Shown here one piece after another: positions 7,041-15,300 of a stretch of 48,371 nucleotides of DNA. The position numbers and the translations under genes are program-made. The DNA is from a virus. The notes beneath the pieces were generated by a model that saw only the letters and a program-made list of their open reading frames with translations, made no database searches and was not told the DNA's origin. Positions within the stretch are counted from its first letter, which is position 1, and the number at the start of each line of letters is the position of its first letter. The DNA is taken from the IMG/VR virus record IMGVR_UViG_3300050821_006030, positions 1 to 48,371 of that record. One strand, given 5' to 3'.

Positions 7041-9307
7041 TACACCTCCACTTCGTGTAGATCTCCCCAGGAGTAGCCGCTTTTAAGCTCGACTGGTATC
7101 GTGAATGTCCCTCCCCATGAAGTAACAGGTGTCGTCATCGCCTCGTTGAGGGCTATCAAGCTCGTGCGCTCGTCCTCTTCGGGGACCTCGCAGACTATAG
7201 AGTCATGTACTTGTGCCACGACTCGATAACCTTGCTCAACGAGGCGGCAGACACCCATGTTAGCGACGGTTACGATAGACGATTGGGGTCGTTGGGCATA
7301 CGCCTTGCGAAAGAGATCTTCGTCCATGCGATCAAGAAACAACCGACGTCGCCCAAAGGCATCGTGAATACAACGTGTGGGCCTGACAGCATCGCGGATT
7401 CGCTTGTGCCAGACCGAGCGTATTTCAGGATAAGAAGCGTGGTAAGACTCAATAAGAAACTCCGCCTTCTTCTTACCACCCCACAGACCGCGTATGTCGA
7501 GGTCTTCGATGTTAATGCCCGCGAGACGAAGCACCATGATGAGCTTCTTCCACGCCATCCCATAGTTACTTGCATGAGTCACCTGCTTGAACGTCTTGTA
7601 GATAAGCTCGTCAGCCTTGGTGATCCTGCGGCGCATGACCTCGGTCGCAAACTCACAATACGGGTTGATTCTGTCATCTGTGTATAGAGCCTGGAGCTTG
7701 GGGCTCTGCGAGTCGAAGGCCACGAACATGGCCTCGGCCCGCTTGAGATCTCCCTGTATAAGTTTATGGCCAGGGCTCGCCACGAACATCTTCCTGGCCA
7801 TGAGCGGGATGTTCTGCAGCTGGGGACCTTCTCCTCTACCCCGACTGCTTAGGCGACCGCTTTTAGTCCCATGTATTAGATAGTTCGCCTTGTATCGACC
7901 ATCCTCACTGGTCGCGAGATTCAAGAACCCACTGAGCATGGTGCGGCGCTCGCGTACATCCAACACGTTCTTGAGAACCGCTGTGTGTTCGCTGTGACTG
8001 AACATGAGCGACCGGATTAACTCTTCGTCAGTCGCTGGGGCTTGAGCTTTTTTAGTCCGCTTCTTGACCGGAAGACGTAGATCGTCGTAAAGCAGTCTAC
8101 GCAGATCAGGCCCCGATCGAACGTTGATAGGAAAACCGACTTCCTTTTCGAGCAGTAGCTGCAGGTAATCCCTCTCAAGTTCAAGCCTACGTCGCGTTGC
8201 CGAAAGAGCGGGCTGGTCGATAACAAAACCCTCGTCCTGCATTTGCATGATCGGTCTGATGAGGGACATAACGTGCTCATTAAAGTAATCGAGCTGGTTC
8301 GCCTGCTTGAGTTCTTGGAGGAGTCCCTCATACGCTTCGTAGGTGTAGCTTGCGTCCTTGCAGTTGTACTCCCATCGGGAGGTTCGGATCTCATGTTTGT
8401 AATAGGGCTCTTTGGTGTAGATAGATGTGATGAACCCTAGGTCGTGGTCGAACTCGGGGTAGAGGAGATGATGCGCAAGCATCGTGTCGAAGTGGATTCT
8501 GGGGAACCTGAATCCATATCGTTCGAGCCGCGTGAGGTCGAATTGGATGTTCTGTCCAATGATTCCACGGGACAGAAAGAGACGGTAGAGACGACGCCAA
8601 ACATACGCGAGCTCTGAAGCTGTGAGACAACCTCCGATAAACGGGATACATATTGCCCGCTCGGCACTGTCACTGATACCGACACAGTCAATTGTCTCAA
8701 AGCCGATAGTCTCGATATCCACCGAAAGAGGGTCGCCAAGGTTGTCGATATACTCAACAGCTTGCTTAAGGGTGGGGTTGATGATAAACTCACGCTCGCG
8801 CGTACGGATATCCGGGTAAAGGGCTTCATGTCTTGCTCGTCTCAGATCATGCTCTATGATGTACGTCTGCGGGTAGTCCCGCAACGCATGCGCCGTATGA
8901 TAGGTTGCCAGTACCTTGCGGCCTGGCAGAAGACTGCAAGGTAGGACAGAACCTCGCCACTGTTCAATTGACGTCTTCCCAGTAAGAGCGTAGAGTGCTT
9001 GCGCTCCGAGGGCCACGAATAGAGTGGCAGTGGTTCGCGCAAGCTCATCCCGCAGCCCAGGCAACGCATCGTCGATCTCACCGGGGGTCGGAACGGAATG
9101 ACTTTCGCTGTAGTCTTTTCTGACATTTGTGACGTACACCTCGCTTCGAGGTATGCCTAACAAACGCCAGAGCATATCGCCCGATGGCCCCGTTAGGGGC
9201 ATCTTGCTAAAGCATTCATCGTACCCAGGACGGGCCGCCACTATGGCGATCATGCCATAGGGCGACCCGCTCGGGGGGACAATCGTTCCGTCAAGCTGGG
9301 ACGACAT
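7040..9307 (-). CDS. UDG-like domain / 3'-5' exonuclease / family A DNA polymerase fusion
   Basis: 755 residues. The N-terminal ~150 residues resemble the uracil-DNA glycosylase superfamily (family 4/5-like and SPO1-polymerase-like): ARPGYDE, PLTGPSGDML and YHTAHALRD. Next comes a DnaQ-type exonuclease with ExoI SVDIETIG, ExoII GQNIQFDLTRL and ExoIII YNCKDASYTYE. The polymerase follows, with motif A GDLKRAEAM, motif B KQVTHASNYG and motif C AQVHDSIV. Catalytic Asp residues are present in A and C, but motif C has HDS where HDE is usual. The start ATG 9307 overlaps the upstream gene by 17 bp. A start 8 codons earlier exists but looks weaker. This is the replicative polymerase. Confidence 0.9.
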   Translation of the reverse strand: MSSQLDGTIVPPSGSPYGMIAIVAARPGYDECFSKMPLTGPSGDMLWRLLGIPRSEVYVTNVRKDYSESHSVPTPGEIDDALPGLRDELARTTATLFVALGAQALYALTGKTSIEQWRGSVLPCSLLPGRKVLATYHTAHALRDYPQTYIIEHDLRRARHEALYPDIRTREREFIINPTLKQAVEYIDNLGDPLSVDIETIGFETIDCVGISDSAERAICIPFIGGCLTASELAYVWRRLYRLFLSRGIIGQNIQFDLTRLERYGFRFPRIHFDTMLAHHLLYPEFDHDLGFITSIYTKEPYYKHEIRTSRWEYNCKDASYTYEAYEGLLQELKQANQLDYFNEHVMSLIRPIMQMQDEGFVIDQPALSATRRRLELERDYLQLLLEKEVGFPINVRSGPDLRRLLYDDLRLPVKKRTKKAQAPATDEELIRSLMFSHSEHTAVLKNVLDVRERRTMLSGFLNLATSEDGRYKANYLIHGTKSGRLSSRGRGEGPQLQNIPLMARKMFVASPGHKLIQGDLKRAEAMFVAFDSQSPKLQALYTDDRINPYCEFATEVMRRRITKADELIYKTFKQVTHASNYGMAWKKLIMVLRLAGINIEDLDIRGLWGGKKKAEFLIESYHASYPEIRSVWHKRIRDAVRPTRCIHDAFGRRRLFLDRMDEDLFRKAYAQRPQSSIVTVANMGVCRLVEQGYRVVAQVHDSIVCEVPEEDERTSLIALNEAMTTPVTSWGGTFTIPVELKSGYSWGDLHEVEV

Positions 9308-9638
9308 TCTTGAAGAACTCGAACAGCGCATCTACATTGAAGAACACTGGGATACCCTCGTGCGTGGCTTGTGCTACCTCGCCGTCAGCACCTGCCGAGT
9401 GGCCTGGGATCCTGATCAAGCCGTCACAGAGTGAGAGCATGACTCGGTCGTAGTCTAGCCACGCTTCGTACGGTAGCGGCGTCAGGAAGTGCTGGAACAT
9501 GGTCCAGTGTGGGCAGATGGGATAGAACCCGCGGGCCCACAGCCGTGCCCACATCTCCATCGCCGCCCGGGTATTCACGACGGGATCGTCGTTCGAGTAC
9601 GGCCCTGCGATGTAAATAAGAATTTTGCCGTTACGCAT
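9291..9638 (-). CDS. DUF4406 / nucleoside 2-deoxyribosyltransferase-like protein
   Basis: 115 residues, ATG 9638 with a taggag ribosome site. The N-terminal motif IYIAGPYS, the central CPHWTMFQ and the later LIRIPGHSAGADGEVAQA (acidic residue followed by small residues) match the Rossmann-like deoxyribosyltransferase fold shared by DUF4406 proteins. These act on, or bind, nucleotide-type substrates, so a nucleotide-pool or modified-base role next to the polymerase is plausible. The exact substrate cannot be read from sequence. Confidence 0.75.
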   Translation of the reverse strand: MRNGKILIYIAGPYSNDDPVVNTRAAMEMWARLWARGFYPICPHWTMFQHFLTPLPYEAWLDYDRVMLSLCDGLIRIPGHSAGADGEVAQATHEGIPVFFNVDALFEFFKNVVPA

Positions 9639-9647
9639 AACGCACTC

Positions 9648-11090
9648 CTAGTCGACGGGAGCGTCGCTGCCGCTACCAGGCTCATCATCAGCTGGAACCA
9701 CGTCAGCTTCGGCCTGAGATGCCAGATCACGCGATATGCGGTCCACAGCCGAGCGCCAAAAGTCAGCATGTTTCTCGATGCCAAGGAATCGGCAGTCAAG
9801 CTGCGCCGCAGCAACCAGCGTAGAGCCTGATCCGGCGAAGGGATCCAGTATGAGTTCCCCTTTGACGGCGCTCGCCTCGATGATGTGTCGCATGAGCGCG
9901 ACGGGCTTCTCGACGCTGTGGATCTTTTTTGAGACGGTGTCATACTTCAACACATTGTACGGTTGAGGCTTGACCAGCCCGCGGCCCCTGTTGACCCAGA
10001 AGCACGGTTCATACGTGTAGATCCAGTTCCGGTTCGGGTCCCCGATTCCGCTAGTTTGCTTGACCCATATCAGGGGGGTTGCTTCGCATGTTCCAAAATG
10101 CTTTCGGAGCATGAGGTACACAGGTTCGTAGCGGGTCATGTGGAAGAACACGTAGGCATGTCCATCGGGCTTGAGCACCTTTGCGGCGTGCATGAACACC
10201 TCATCGAGCATGTCCATGATTTCCTTGGGATTATCCCCGTACATCGTGCCCTGGCTCGAGGCGAACTTACTCGAGGACATCGGCGCGCCCTCGCGGTACA
10301 TTCCTATCCCGTACGGTGGGTCAGTGACGATTAGATCGACCGATGCCGCCGGGAGTTGGCGAAGAAGGTCCCGCGCGTCTGCGTGGTAGAAGACTCCAAG
10401 ACCTTTCCATAGGGCTTTGCGGATGATTTGCCTTTGTATTCCCGAGGGAACGTCGGCTTGTGTCTCGGTATCACCGTCGAGAAAGTCTTCTTCCCCCTCC
10501 TCAGGTTCAGGACTGACTGCGTCCCCCTGCTTTCGCTTGGCGAGCTCGGCACGGAGGGCGGTTTCCTTGAGCCTGCGGTACCTTTTGAACGCCGCACTTT
10601 TGGTCTTCTCCTCGGTTAATTCAGGATACTCGTACAGACCTTTGGCCAGAGTAAGGTCCATAGAGATCGACCCGCCTGATCGGTCGAGCTCACGGGCGGC
10701 ATCCTCGATACCGTATCCGCCATTGCTTGCCAGAGCACTTCCTTTGTCTCCGTATCGTGCTTGTTTCGCTGTGTACAACTTGAAGAGACCGATGACTTCC
10801 TCCGGCCACTCGAGATCCTTGCGGCGTATGTTCTCTTCAAGCTCCAGCTCCTGCTTCAGGACGGGATCGAGCGCTGCCATTCTCCGAAAGGCAATCGCTG
10901 ACCAGCCCAGGTGTTGTGCCGCGAGGATGCGGCGGTGGCCCGCGATCAAGTTGTTCTCGTCATCGAGAACGACGGGCGTCATCAGGCCGAAGCGGGCCAT
11001 GCTGTTGGCAAGCTCCTCGACGTTCCCGAAGAACTTACGCATTCGGTTCCCGATGACTACATCTTTGATCGGTATGGTATCGTCAGGCAT
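9648..11090 (-). CDS. ParB/Srx-domain-DNA methyltransferase fusion
   Basis: 480 residues. Residues about 1-110 form a ParB/sulfiredoxin-like N-terminal domain with the box NLIAGHRRILAA. Residues 110-180 are helical (HTH-like partner region). A Glu/Asp-rich linker leads to a beta-class amino-methyltransferase at about residues 225-460, with catalytic DPPYGIGM before the SAM-binding DPFAGSGSTLVAA. The order (DPPY first, FxGxG last) defines the beta group of N6-adenine/N4-cytosine enzymes. It could protect phage DNA against restriction or mark it for packaging or segregation, and the target sequence is unknown. The start overlaps the upstream gene by 8 bp. Confidence 0.88.
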   Translation of the reverse strand: MPDDTIPIKDVVIGNRMRKFFGNVEELANSMARFGLMTPVVLDDENNLIAGHRRILAAQHLGWSAIAFRRMAALDPVLKQELELEENIRRKDLEWPEEVIGLFKLYTAKQARYGDKGSALASNGGYGIEDAARELDRSGGSISMDLTLAKGLYEYPELTEEKTKSAAFKRYRRLKETALRAELAKRKQGDAVSPEPEEGEEDFLDGDTETQADVPSGIQRQIIRKALWKGLGVFYHADARDLLRQLPAASVDLIVTDPPYGIGMYREGAPMSSSKFASSQGTMYGDNPKEIMDMLDEVFMHAAKVLKPDGHAYVFFHMTRYEPVYLMLRKHFGTCEATPLIWVKQTSGIGDPNRNWIYTYEPCFWVNRGRGLVKPQPYNVLKYDTVSKKIHSVEKPVALMRHIIEASAVKGELILDPFAGSGSTLVAAAQLDCRFLGIEKHADFWRSAVDRISRDLASQAEADVVPADDEPGSGSDAPVD

Positions 11091-11310
11091 CGCGCTTCAC
11101 CTTCTTCCACGGTTGAGTCTCGAGCAGCTTACCTAGCGTGGTCAGCTGCTTCGTGATTTCCTTCTTGCTTGGGAGACTCTCGACGCATTCATTGATCTCG
11201 TTCTCGTCCTCGTCGCGTATGCCGTCCGATAGATGTGACATTGTTTCTCCAAGCTCGATGAGGAACGAGGAGACACTGTTCAGCTGCTCGATTGGGTCTG
11301 CCTTTGGCAT
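11083..11310 (-). CDS. Small acidic/helical hypothetical protein
   Basis: 75 residues. I chose ATG 11310 because GGAG lies six bases upstream. An ATG four codons earlier (11322) sits before that site. The protein is largely helical with an acidic centre (RDEDENEINE) and a basic C-terminus. No family is recognised. It overlaps the methyltransferase start by 8 bp and is likely translated with it. A structured RNA leader precedes it. Confidence 0.65.
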   Translation of the reverse strand: MPKADPIEQLNSVSSFLIELGETMSHLSDGIRDEDENEINECVESLPSKKEITKQLTTLGKLLETQPWKKVKRDA

Positions 11311-11325
11311 GATGTTCTCCATGAT

Positions 11326-11391
11326 GCGGCCCGGAGCCCCGTGGGGAGGACCACCGGAAGGGGGAACGACCGATGTGGGACCCCGGGCCGC
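11326..11391 (-). promoter_or_regulatory. Structured mRNA leader (9-bp closing stem)
   Basis: GCGGCCCGG (11391-11383, minus strand) pairs perfectly with CCGGGCCGC (11334-11326), enclosing further GC-rich pairing. It fills the gap between the DUF669-like gene and the next start codon and ends about 7-9 bases before the ribosome site. There is no T run, so it is not a standard terminator. A role in translation or transcript stability is inference. Confidence 0.55.
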
Positions 11392-11397
11392 TATCAG

Positions 11398-11793
11398 TTA
11401 CGCCACCGCGTAGGGCGGGTTGACCTCCGCGCGGATCGCCTCGGGGTCGTTGTCGTTGGGCTTGTGATTCACCGTGACGTAGACCTCCCTGCCCACGAAG
11501 TCCTCGAGGTGGAAGCCCTCCTCAGTCATGGGGATCTTGGCCTTCTTGATGAACAGTTTCATGTTCCACATGGCCTGGGGGTGGAAGCTGAGGGTCAGGA
11601 ACAACTGCCGCTTGAGGAACTTGTCCTCGACATCCAGCGGGTTCAGCCGCACGTCGATGTACGGATACTCGCTGCCCTCCTTGTGTTTCTTCTGCGCGCT
11701 CTTGATCCTGCAATGCCTCAACCCAGCCGGGATGGGATCTGTCCCATCGTCCACGTCATCCAGGTTGATGTTGATGAAGCCTGCATCTGACAT
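11398..11793 (-). CDS. DUF669-like phage recombination-associated protein
   Basis: 131 residues from ATG 11793, which has a GAGGAG ribosome site six bases upstream. Features typical of DUF669 proteins are PIPAGLRHCRIKSAQ near residue 20, a central beta-rich core (YPYIDVRL, QLFLTLSF) and FVGREVYVTVNHK near residue 105. DUF669 genes are found next to Sak4-type ATPases and PD-(D/E)XK nucleases, as here, and are thought to be single-strand-binding-like. The same frame is open upstream to ATG 11952 (53 more codons, protein-like but without a good ribosome site), so a longer form cannot be excluded. Confidence 0.7.
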   Translation of the reverse strand: MSDAGFININLDDVDDGTDPIPAGLRHCRIKSAQKKHKEGSEYPYIDVRLNPLDVEDKFLKRQLFLTLSFHPQAMWNMKLFIKKAKIPMTEEGFHLEDFVGREVYVTVNHKPNDNDPEAIRAEVNPPYAVA

Positions 11794-11974
11794 GCGCTTC
11801 TCCTCTTGGGACACTATCGTGCCCCGGTTAAGGCCGGCGTACCGGCCGTGTAAGCGTGCGCAGACATTGTAGGGGTCAACTTCCGGGTCGTGGATGATCC
11901 TGATTCCATACTCGGGACTCGTCAACAACTCAAACCGGCAGCCGCGCGACATTTTGTCTAAATGACGCGGTGCG

Positions 11975-12061
11975 CTATCGACGGTTCATGAAATGGGCAA
12001 TCACGAGCGCAATGATGGCCGAGACGAACATCGCCTCGAGGAAGATCCACACGTAACTCAC
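11975..12061 (-). CDS. 28-residue single-pass membrane peptide
   Basis: A GTG start (12061) overlaps the TGA of the Sak4-like gene (GTGA), with GGAG eight bases upstream. The peptide is a short aromatic N-terminus, one hydrophobic helix (FLEAMFVSAIIALVIAHFM) and a basic tail (NRR), so it probably inserts with its C-terminus inside. The function is unknown. The exact coupling and clean helix support a real gene despite its size. Confidence 0.5.
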   Translation of the reverse strand: MSYVWIFLEAMFVSAIIALVIAHFMNRR

Positions 12062-12834
12062 GCGAAGATCTCCGGCCCGGCTAACGTTTCGGGGTCGAGC
12101 TTTCGGCTCGTTCGTGCCGCTGCACCGTTCGCAGTGACAGTCTGTAGCTTGTACTTCCCGGAGCGTTCGCGCCCGGAAAGCCAATAGGCTTCAGTGAAAA
12201 AACGTACGAGGTTATCTCCCATCTGCCCGGCGACGGAAGGGCGGATAACATCTTGCTTTGTATCCTCATCAGTTCGTCGCTTTTCATGGGCGATGACAAT
12301 TCGATCACACGGGAGAGTGAGAAAACCATTGAGATACTCCATCATGCCAGCGAGATATATACCCCACAGTCTCTCGGTCATGAACGAGACGCGATGCGTG
12401 TACATGAGCAACCGGCTCCAATGGTCGCCCACGCTCGTCAACGTGTCGAGCACGACACAGTCGTAGTCCAGCCCCTGGGGCGAGCGGGCTTGCTTGAGTA
12501 ACTCGTTGGTGACCCCCACCAACCGCTCGTACCCCAGGGGCTTCTTCGCTGGTATGGTGCCCGATTGCACGTTCTTTGGGTCGGGGCTCCACGGGATCTC
12601 GATCTTCTCGGGATTCCCCAGCGGCTCGTTGGGAGCCCAGACCTTGATCTTGTCTCGATCGGGGAGCATTTCCATCTCGCCGAGCTTCTGATCCATGTCG
12701 AGCCAGAGCTTGCGCTTGCCTGGATGCATGGCCGCCAGCGTGGTCTTGCCGGCGCCCGCTGGGCCATAGAATAGAAACGACCTGCCACCACGTGAGGCTT
12801 GGAGCGCCTCCATGATGTTATCGAGCTCACTCAT
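12058..12834 (-). CDS. Sak4-like RecA-fold ATPase (AAA_24), single-strand annealing/recombination
   Basis: 258 residues. The Walker A motif GPAGAGKTTLA is at about residues 22-32, and Walker B is DCVVLDTLTSV near residue 125. A later VIAHEKRR motif and C-terminal RecA-core strands match the AAA_24/Sak4 family of phage recombinases. It sits between a DUF669-like protein and a PD-(D/E)XK nuclease, a typical homologous-recombination module. The ATG overlaps the nuclease stop by 8 bp, indicating coupled translation. Confidence 0.82.
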   Translation of the reverse strand: MSELDNIMEALQASRGGRSFLFYGPAGAGKTTLAAMHPGKRKLWLDMDQKLGEMEMLPDRDKIKVWAPNEPLGNPEKIEIPWSPDPKNVQSGTIPAKKPLGYERLVGVTNELLKQARSPQGLDYDCVVLDTLTSVGDHWSRLLMYTHRVSFMTERLWGIYLAGMMEYLNGFLTLPCDRIVIAHEKRRTDEDTKQDVIRPSVAGQMGDNLVRFFTEAYWLSGRERSGKYKLQTVTANGAAARTSRKLDPETLAGPEIFA

Positions 12835-13732
12835 CTTCAGTGTCCTTCCGTGGCTCCCAGGGCTCGACGCGGTATGCAGACTCCTTGAGGGTTGCCCGAG
12901 TCTGGGCCGCGCTGATGCAGAGGGGATAGTACTCGCAGATTCGGTTGTACGCGCCGCAAGCGAACGGCGCTGACTTCGGGAAATATCCTTCGGCACGCAT
13001 CTCGAGAATCTCTGCAGCCAGGTGCTTGACCTGACGGTCCCACACGTCGAAGTCTTCGGGCGTGCGTTGTGTGTAGATGCGAGCGAAGGAGCTGTCGTCT
13101 ATTTTGGTGGTCACCCGGATCGCGTTGACGAGCCCATTGAAGACGGGCTGCCCGAACTTGGCTTCGGCGCCCTTCATGTACCCTGTGAACTGGCCGCTGA
13201 GCTTGAAGCTCGAGTCGAATACCATACCGAATCGGGTCGTGGTCTTGTGGTCCACAACCGTGGGTATGCCGCCGTTGTCGGCGAGTAGGTCGATGCGGCC
13301 GATGTACTTGAAGGTGACGCCGTAGGTCTGGAAGGGCAGCTCGAAGGGGATCTCCACCGCGATTGCCTTGAAGGGCTCCCGTCGCCACTTGTTCAGGTAC
13401 TGGACAAGCAGGTCGAGCCCGCGGTCGACTGTGCGGATCTCGCGGGGATCGTCTACGTCGTCTTGGTAATACTTGAGGAAGGTAGCAGAGATACGTGGGA
13501 TATGCAGATCTCGGCAACGTGGGCACGGGCCGAGTGGGCAGGGGACCATCTCGAAGCCAGTCCCCTTGTACAGCGTCTCCAGAGCCTTGTGGATGGCCCC
13601 GCCGAACATGAGTGCAGAGTCGCGCTTCTTGTCGACGGGTACTAGGTGTTCCTCGTAACGGTAGGCATACTTCTGCGGGCAGAGCATGAAGGTGTCGAGC
13701 TTGGAGTTATCCAGCCAGAATTCGTCGTCCAT
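12827..13732 (-). CDS. Cas4/RecB-like PD-(D/E)XK nuclease with Cys cluster
   Basis: 301 residues from ATG 13732, preceded by GAGG that overlaps the upstream stop. The RecB-type nuclease signature is visible: N-terminal MLCPQKYAYRY, GGAIHKALE (H of motif I), GRIDLLA (Asp), VVDHKTTT (D-x-K) and a following Q near SGQFTGY. One Cys near residue 18 plus a C-terminal C-x6-C-x5-C cluster (CGAYNRICEYYPLC) resembles the 4Fe-4S site of Cas4/AddB nucleases. A separate CPLGPCPRC near residue 70 may bind zinc. It probably processes ends for the Sak4-like recombinase. Confidence 0.82.
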   Translation of the reverse strand: MDDEFWLDNSKLDTFMLCPQKYAYRYEEHLVPVDKKRDSALMFGGAIHKALETLYKGTGFEMVPCPLGPCPRCRDLHIPRISATFLKYYQDDVDDPREIRTVDRGLDLLVQYLNKWRREPFKAIAVEIPFELPFQTYGVTFKYIGRIDLLADNGGIPTVVDHKTTTRFGMVFDSSFKLSGQFTGYMKGAEAKFGQPVFNGLVNAIRVTTKIDDSSFARIYTQRTPEDFDVWDRQVKHLAAEILEMRAEGYFPKSAPFACGAYNRICEYYPLCISAAQTRATLKESAYRVEPWEPRKDTEDE

Positions 13733-13739
13733 GTTGACC

Positions 13740-14000
13740 TCATTCTGTGTCAAGGACCTCGCGAATCTGATCTACGTTGTCGTTCATATCCTCTACGCAC
13801 TCGGCGCAGATAGGCCCGAGGCGCGTGTTCACCACAATGGGTGCCACGCGACCGCAGGCCTCGCAAACTTCACTGTTGGTGTGGTTGAGTCGAACGAATA
13901 GCTGCGACGCGAGCCACTGCATGTCCATGATGGGCAGCTCGACGTGGCCGCTCCAGTCCAGCGACTCTATCTCAGCGAGCAGGCGCTTCCGTGTGAGCAT
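13740..14000 (-). CDS. Small zinc-finger protein (CxxC ... CxxC)
   Basis: 86 residues, ATG 14000 with TTGAGG upstream. Residues about 50-75 contain EACGRVAP and GPICAECVE, two CxxC pairs that can hold one zinc. The N-terminal half is helical and the C-terminus acidic. The stop lies in the ribosome site of the nuclease gene. No family name is supported. A DNA- or protein-binding helper role is inference. Confidence 0.65.
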   Translation of the reverse strand: MLTRKRLLAEIESLDWSGHVELPIMDMQWLASQLFVRLNHTNSEVCEACGRVAPIVVNTRLGPICAECVEDMNDNVDQIREVLDTE

Positions 14001-14010
14001 GGGCGTGACC

Positions 14011-14184
14011 TCAACTTTCACCAAAGAGGTCGTCGCGCCACGTCCGCTTGGCCGGGTCTTTCTTCGGGCGGTCATCAAGTCGCTTCGGTTGCTTAGCTTT
14101 CTCACTGGGCACTCGCGTCTGCTGTAGTTGAGTAATTGCGGCTATCAGCTCGTCCTCGGACATCTCGTCGATCGTTTTTGGCAT
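14011..14184 (-). CDS. Small basic hypothetical protein
   Basis: 57 residues, ATG 14184 with a GGAGGG ribosome site. The N-terminal helix (MPKTIDEMSEDELIAAITQL) is amphipathic and the C-terminal half is Lys/Arg/Asp-rich. The family is not recognised. The ribosome site is the 3' arm of a small CCTTCCGGAGG hairpin, so initiation may be controlled by structure. Confidence 0.6.
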   Translation of the reverse strand: MPKTIDEMSEDELIAAITQLQQTRVPSEKAKQPKRLDDRPKKDPAKRTWRDDLFGES

Positions 14185-14198
14185 GTTGCCCTCCGGAA

Positions 14199-14248
14199 GG
14201 GGCCACCGAGCCGGCTCTCTGTTCGCAGCACTTACGCCCGATGGCCCC
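14199..14248 (-). promoter_or_regulatory. Structured mRNA leader before the 57-residue gene
   Basis: On the minus strand GGGGCCA (14248-14242) pairs with TGGCCCC (14205-14199). The loop includes the self-complementary GAGCCGGCTC. A further CCTTCCGGAGG dyad then encloses the ribosome site. No T run follows. This is one of several intergenic leaders with hairpins in the leftward operon. Confidence 0.5.
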
Positions 14249-14256
14249 AACAAAGG

Positions 14257-14553
14257 CTAGAGCCCGAGGGACTCGAGGTACTGCGCGCGCTTCCGCTCCT
14301 TGGGCTCGGTGTCCTGAGCCTTCATGAGCTTGGCGCGCTCGACGCCCTGCAGGTAGACGACGTGGGCGTTGATGAAGCGCCGGAACACCGCCTTCTCACC
14401 GAGTAGGGCAACCGCGTCGCCCAAGGATGCGGGCAGGTCCGCGTCGAAGTCCTGCTCGGACTTCTCGTCTCCACCGGCCTTGGTGGACACCTTGAGGACC
14501 ACGGTCTTGACCTTGGCCTCGTGCTTGTCGGGAACATTGATCGCTGCGGCCAT
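14257..14553 (-). CDS. Hypothetical phage protein (98 aa)
   Basis: 98 residues, ATG 14553 with GAGAGGAG upstream. A beta-type N-terminal half (KTVVLKVSTKAGG) is followed by an acidic linker and a helical C-terminus ending in a basic run (EPKERKRAQYLESLGL). No known motif is visible. It lies in the replication/recombination part of the leftward operon. Confidence 0.65.
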   Translation of the reverse strand: MAAAINVPDKHEAKVKTVVLKVSTKAGGDEKSEQDFDADLPASLGDAVALLGEKAVFRRFINAHVVYLQGVERAKLMKAQDTEPKERKRAQYLESLGL

Positions 14554-14640
14554 GCTGTCTCCTCTCTATGGGTTTCAAAACAGACCCGAAATGGGCCACC
14601 CTGAGAGACTGCAATTTCGGTGCCAATCCGGCCGGGTTTG

Positions 14641-15081
14641 CTAGAATGGACTGCTGGATCGGGCACGTATGATGGCAGCTTGTTCACGTAGCGCATCCTT
14701 GAGCTTCTTGACGTACGGCCTCAGGACTGCGTTCCCGACTATGGTTGGGTCATGGGCCAACTCGGGCGTGATTTGGTACTCCCACCACAGGATTGGACGC
14801 GGGTGCTTGCGGCGCATGATGGATGCGCCCGTGGCGCGAGTACGCAACTCAAGGCCGAGCTGGGCCATGATCTCCTCGCGAAGGAGATCGAGTCGGTGTT
14901 GAACAGCGGGATTAACGATCGCGCAGATTGCCTGCGCTAAGTTAAAGAGTTCTCGTTGGGCTTGGTCAAAGTGGGCACGGGCAACGTCGGTTGCGTTGCG
15001 GCCCGGTGGGTGGGTGTATCGGGCAGATAGGAAAATGAAGCGGTCGAGCAGGATTGCCAGCTTACGGTGTTCATGAGTCAC
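14641..15081 (-). CDS. Hypothetical helical protein (146 aa)
   Basis: 146 residues with a GTG start (15081) four bases after GAGG. An ATG seven bases downstream is out of frame, which supports the GTG. It is mainly helical, rich in Arg and Leu, with WWEYQITPEL near the middle. No domain is recognised. Its 5' side is a 219-bp gap carrying palindrome site 2, so this gene may head a sub-operon. Confidence 0.6.
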   Translation of the reverse strand: MTHEHRKLAILLDRFIFLSARYTHPPGRNATDVARAHFDQAQRELFNLAQAICAIVNPAVQHRLDLLREEIMAQLGLELRTRATGASIMRRKHPRPILWWEYQITPELAHDPTIVGNAVLRPYVKKLKDALREQAAIIRARSSSPF

Positions 15082-15140
15082 TGCACCTCATCCGTTGATC
15101 GTTCCACAGCAGCCCCACAACTCCAGCACTCGTGTTGGCG

Positions 15141-15156
15141 CTTCAACCGTTTGAAG
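15141..15156. repeat. Palindrome site 2 of 6
   Basis: cttcaa-ccgt-ttgaag is a perfect 6-bp dyad, extended by g/c to 7 bp. It lies in the 219-bp gap between two leftward genes. The left flank ttggcg matches site 1. Confidence 0.7.
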
Positions 15157-15300
15157 CATAAAGAGTGGAGGCCTCGCCATGCCCCCGCGCCTATCTGATC
15201 AGCTCGCCACGGTTTCACATCAATGCGGGGTAACAGCCCGCTCCGCTACTCCCTAGTCTTGCGACATATGGCGCGACAGGTTTCCGGCTGGCCAAGCCGG

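Noticed and set aside
7205-7687. 160-residue plus-strand frame inside the DNA polymerase
   Set aside because: The minus strand carries all polymerase motifs at this place, and nothing protein-like is recognised on the plus strand.
15225-15241. A 5-bp stem with 7-base loop (gcggg ... cccgc) resembling a tRNA anticodon arm; on the minus strand the loop would place GTT as anticodon
   Set aside because: No matching D-arm, T-arm (no GTTCRA) or acceptor stem can be drawn on either strand, so it is only a hairpin.
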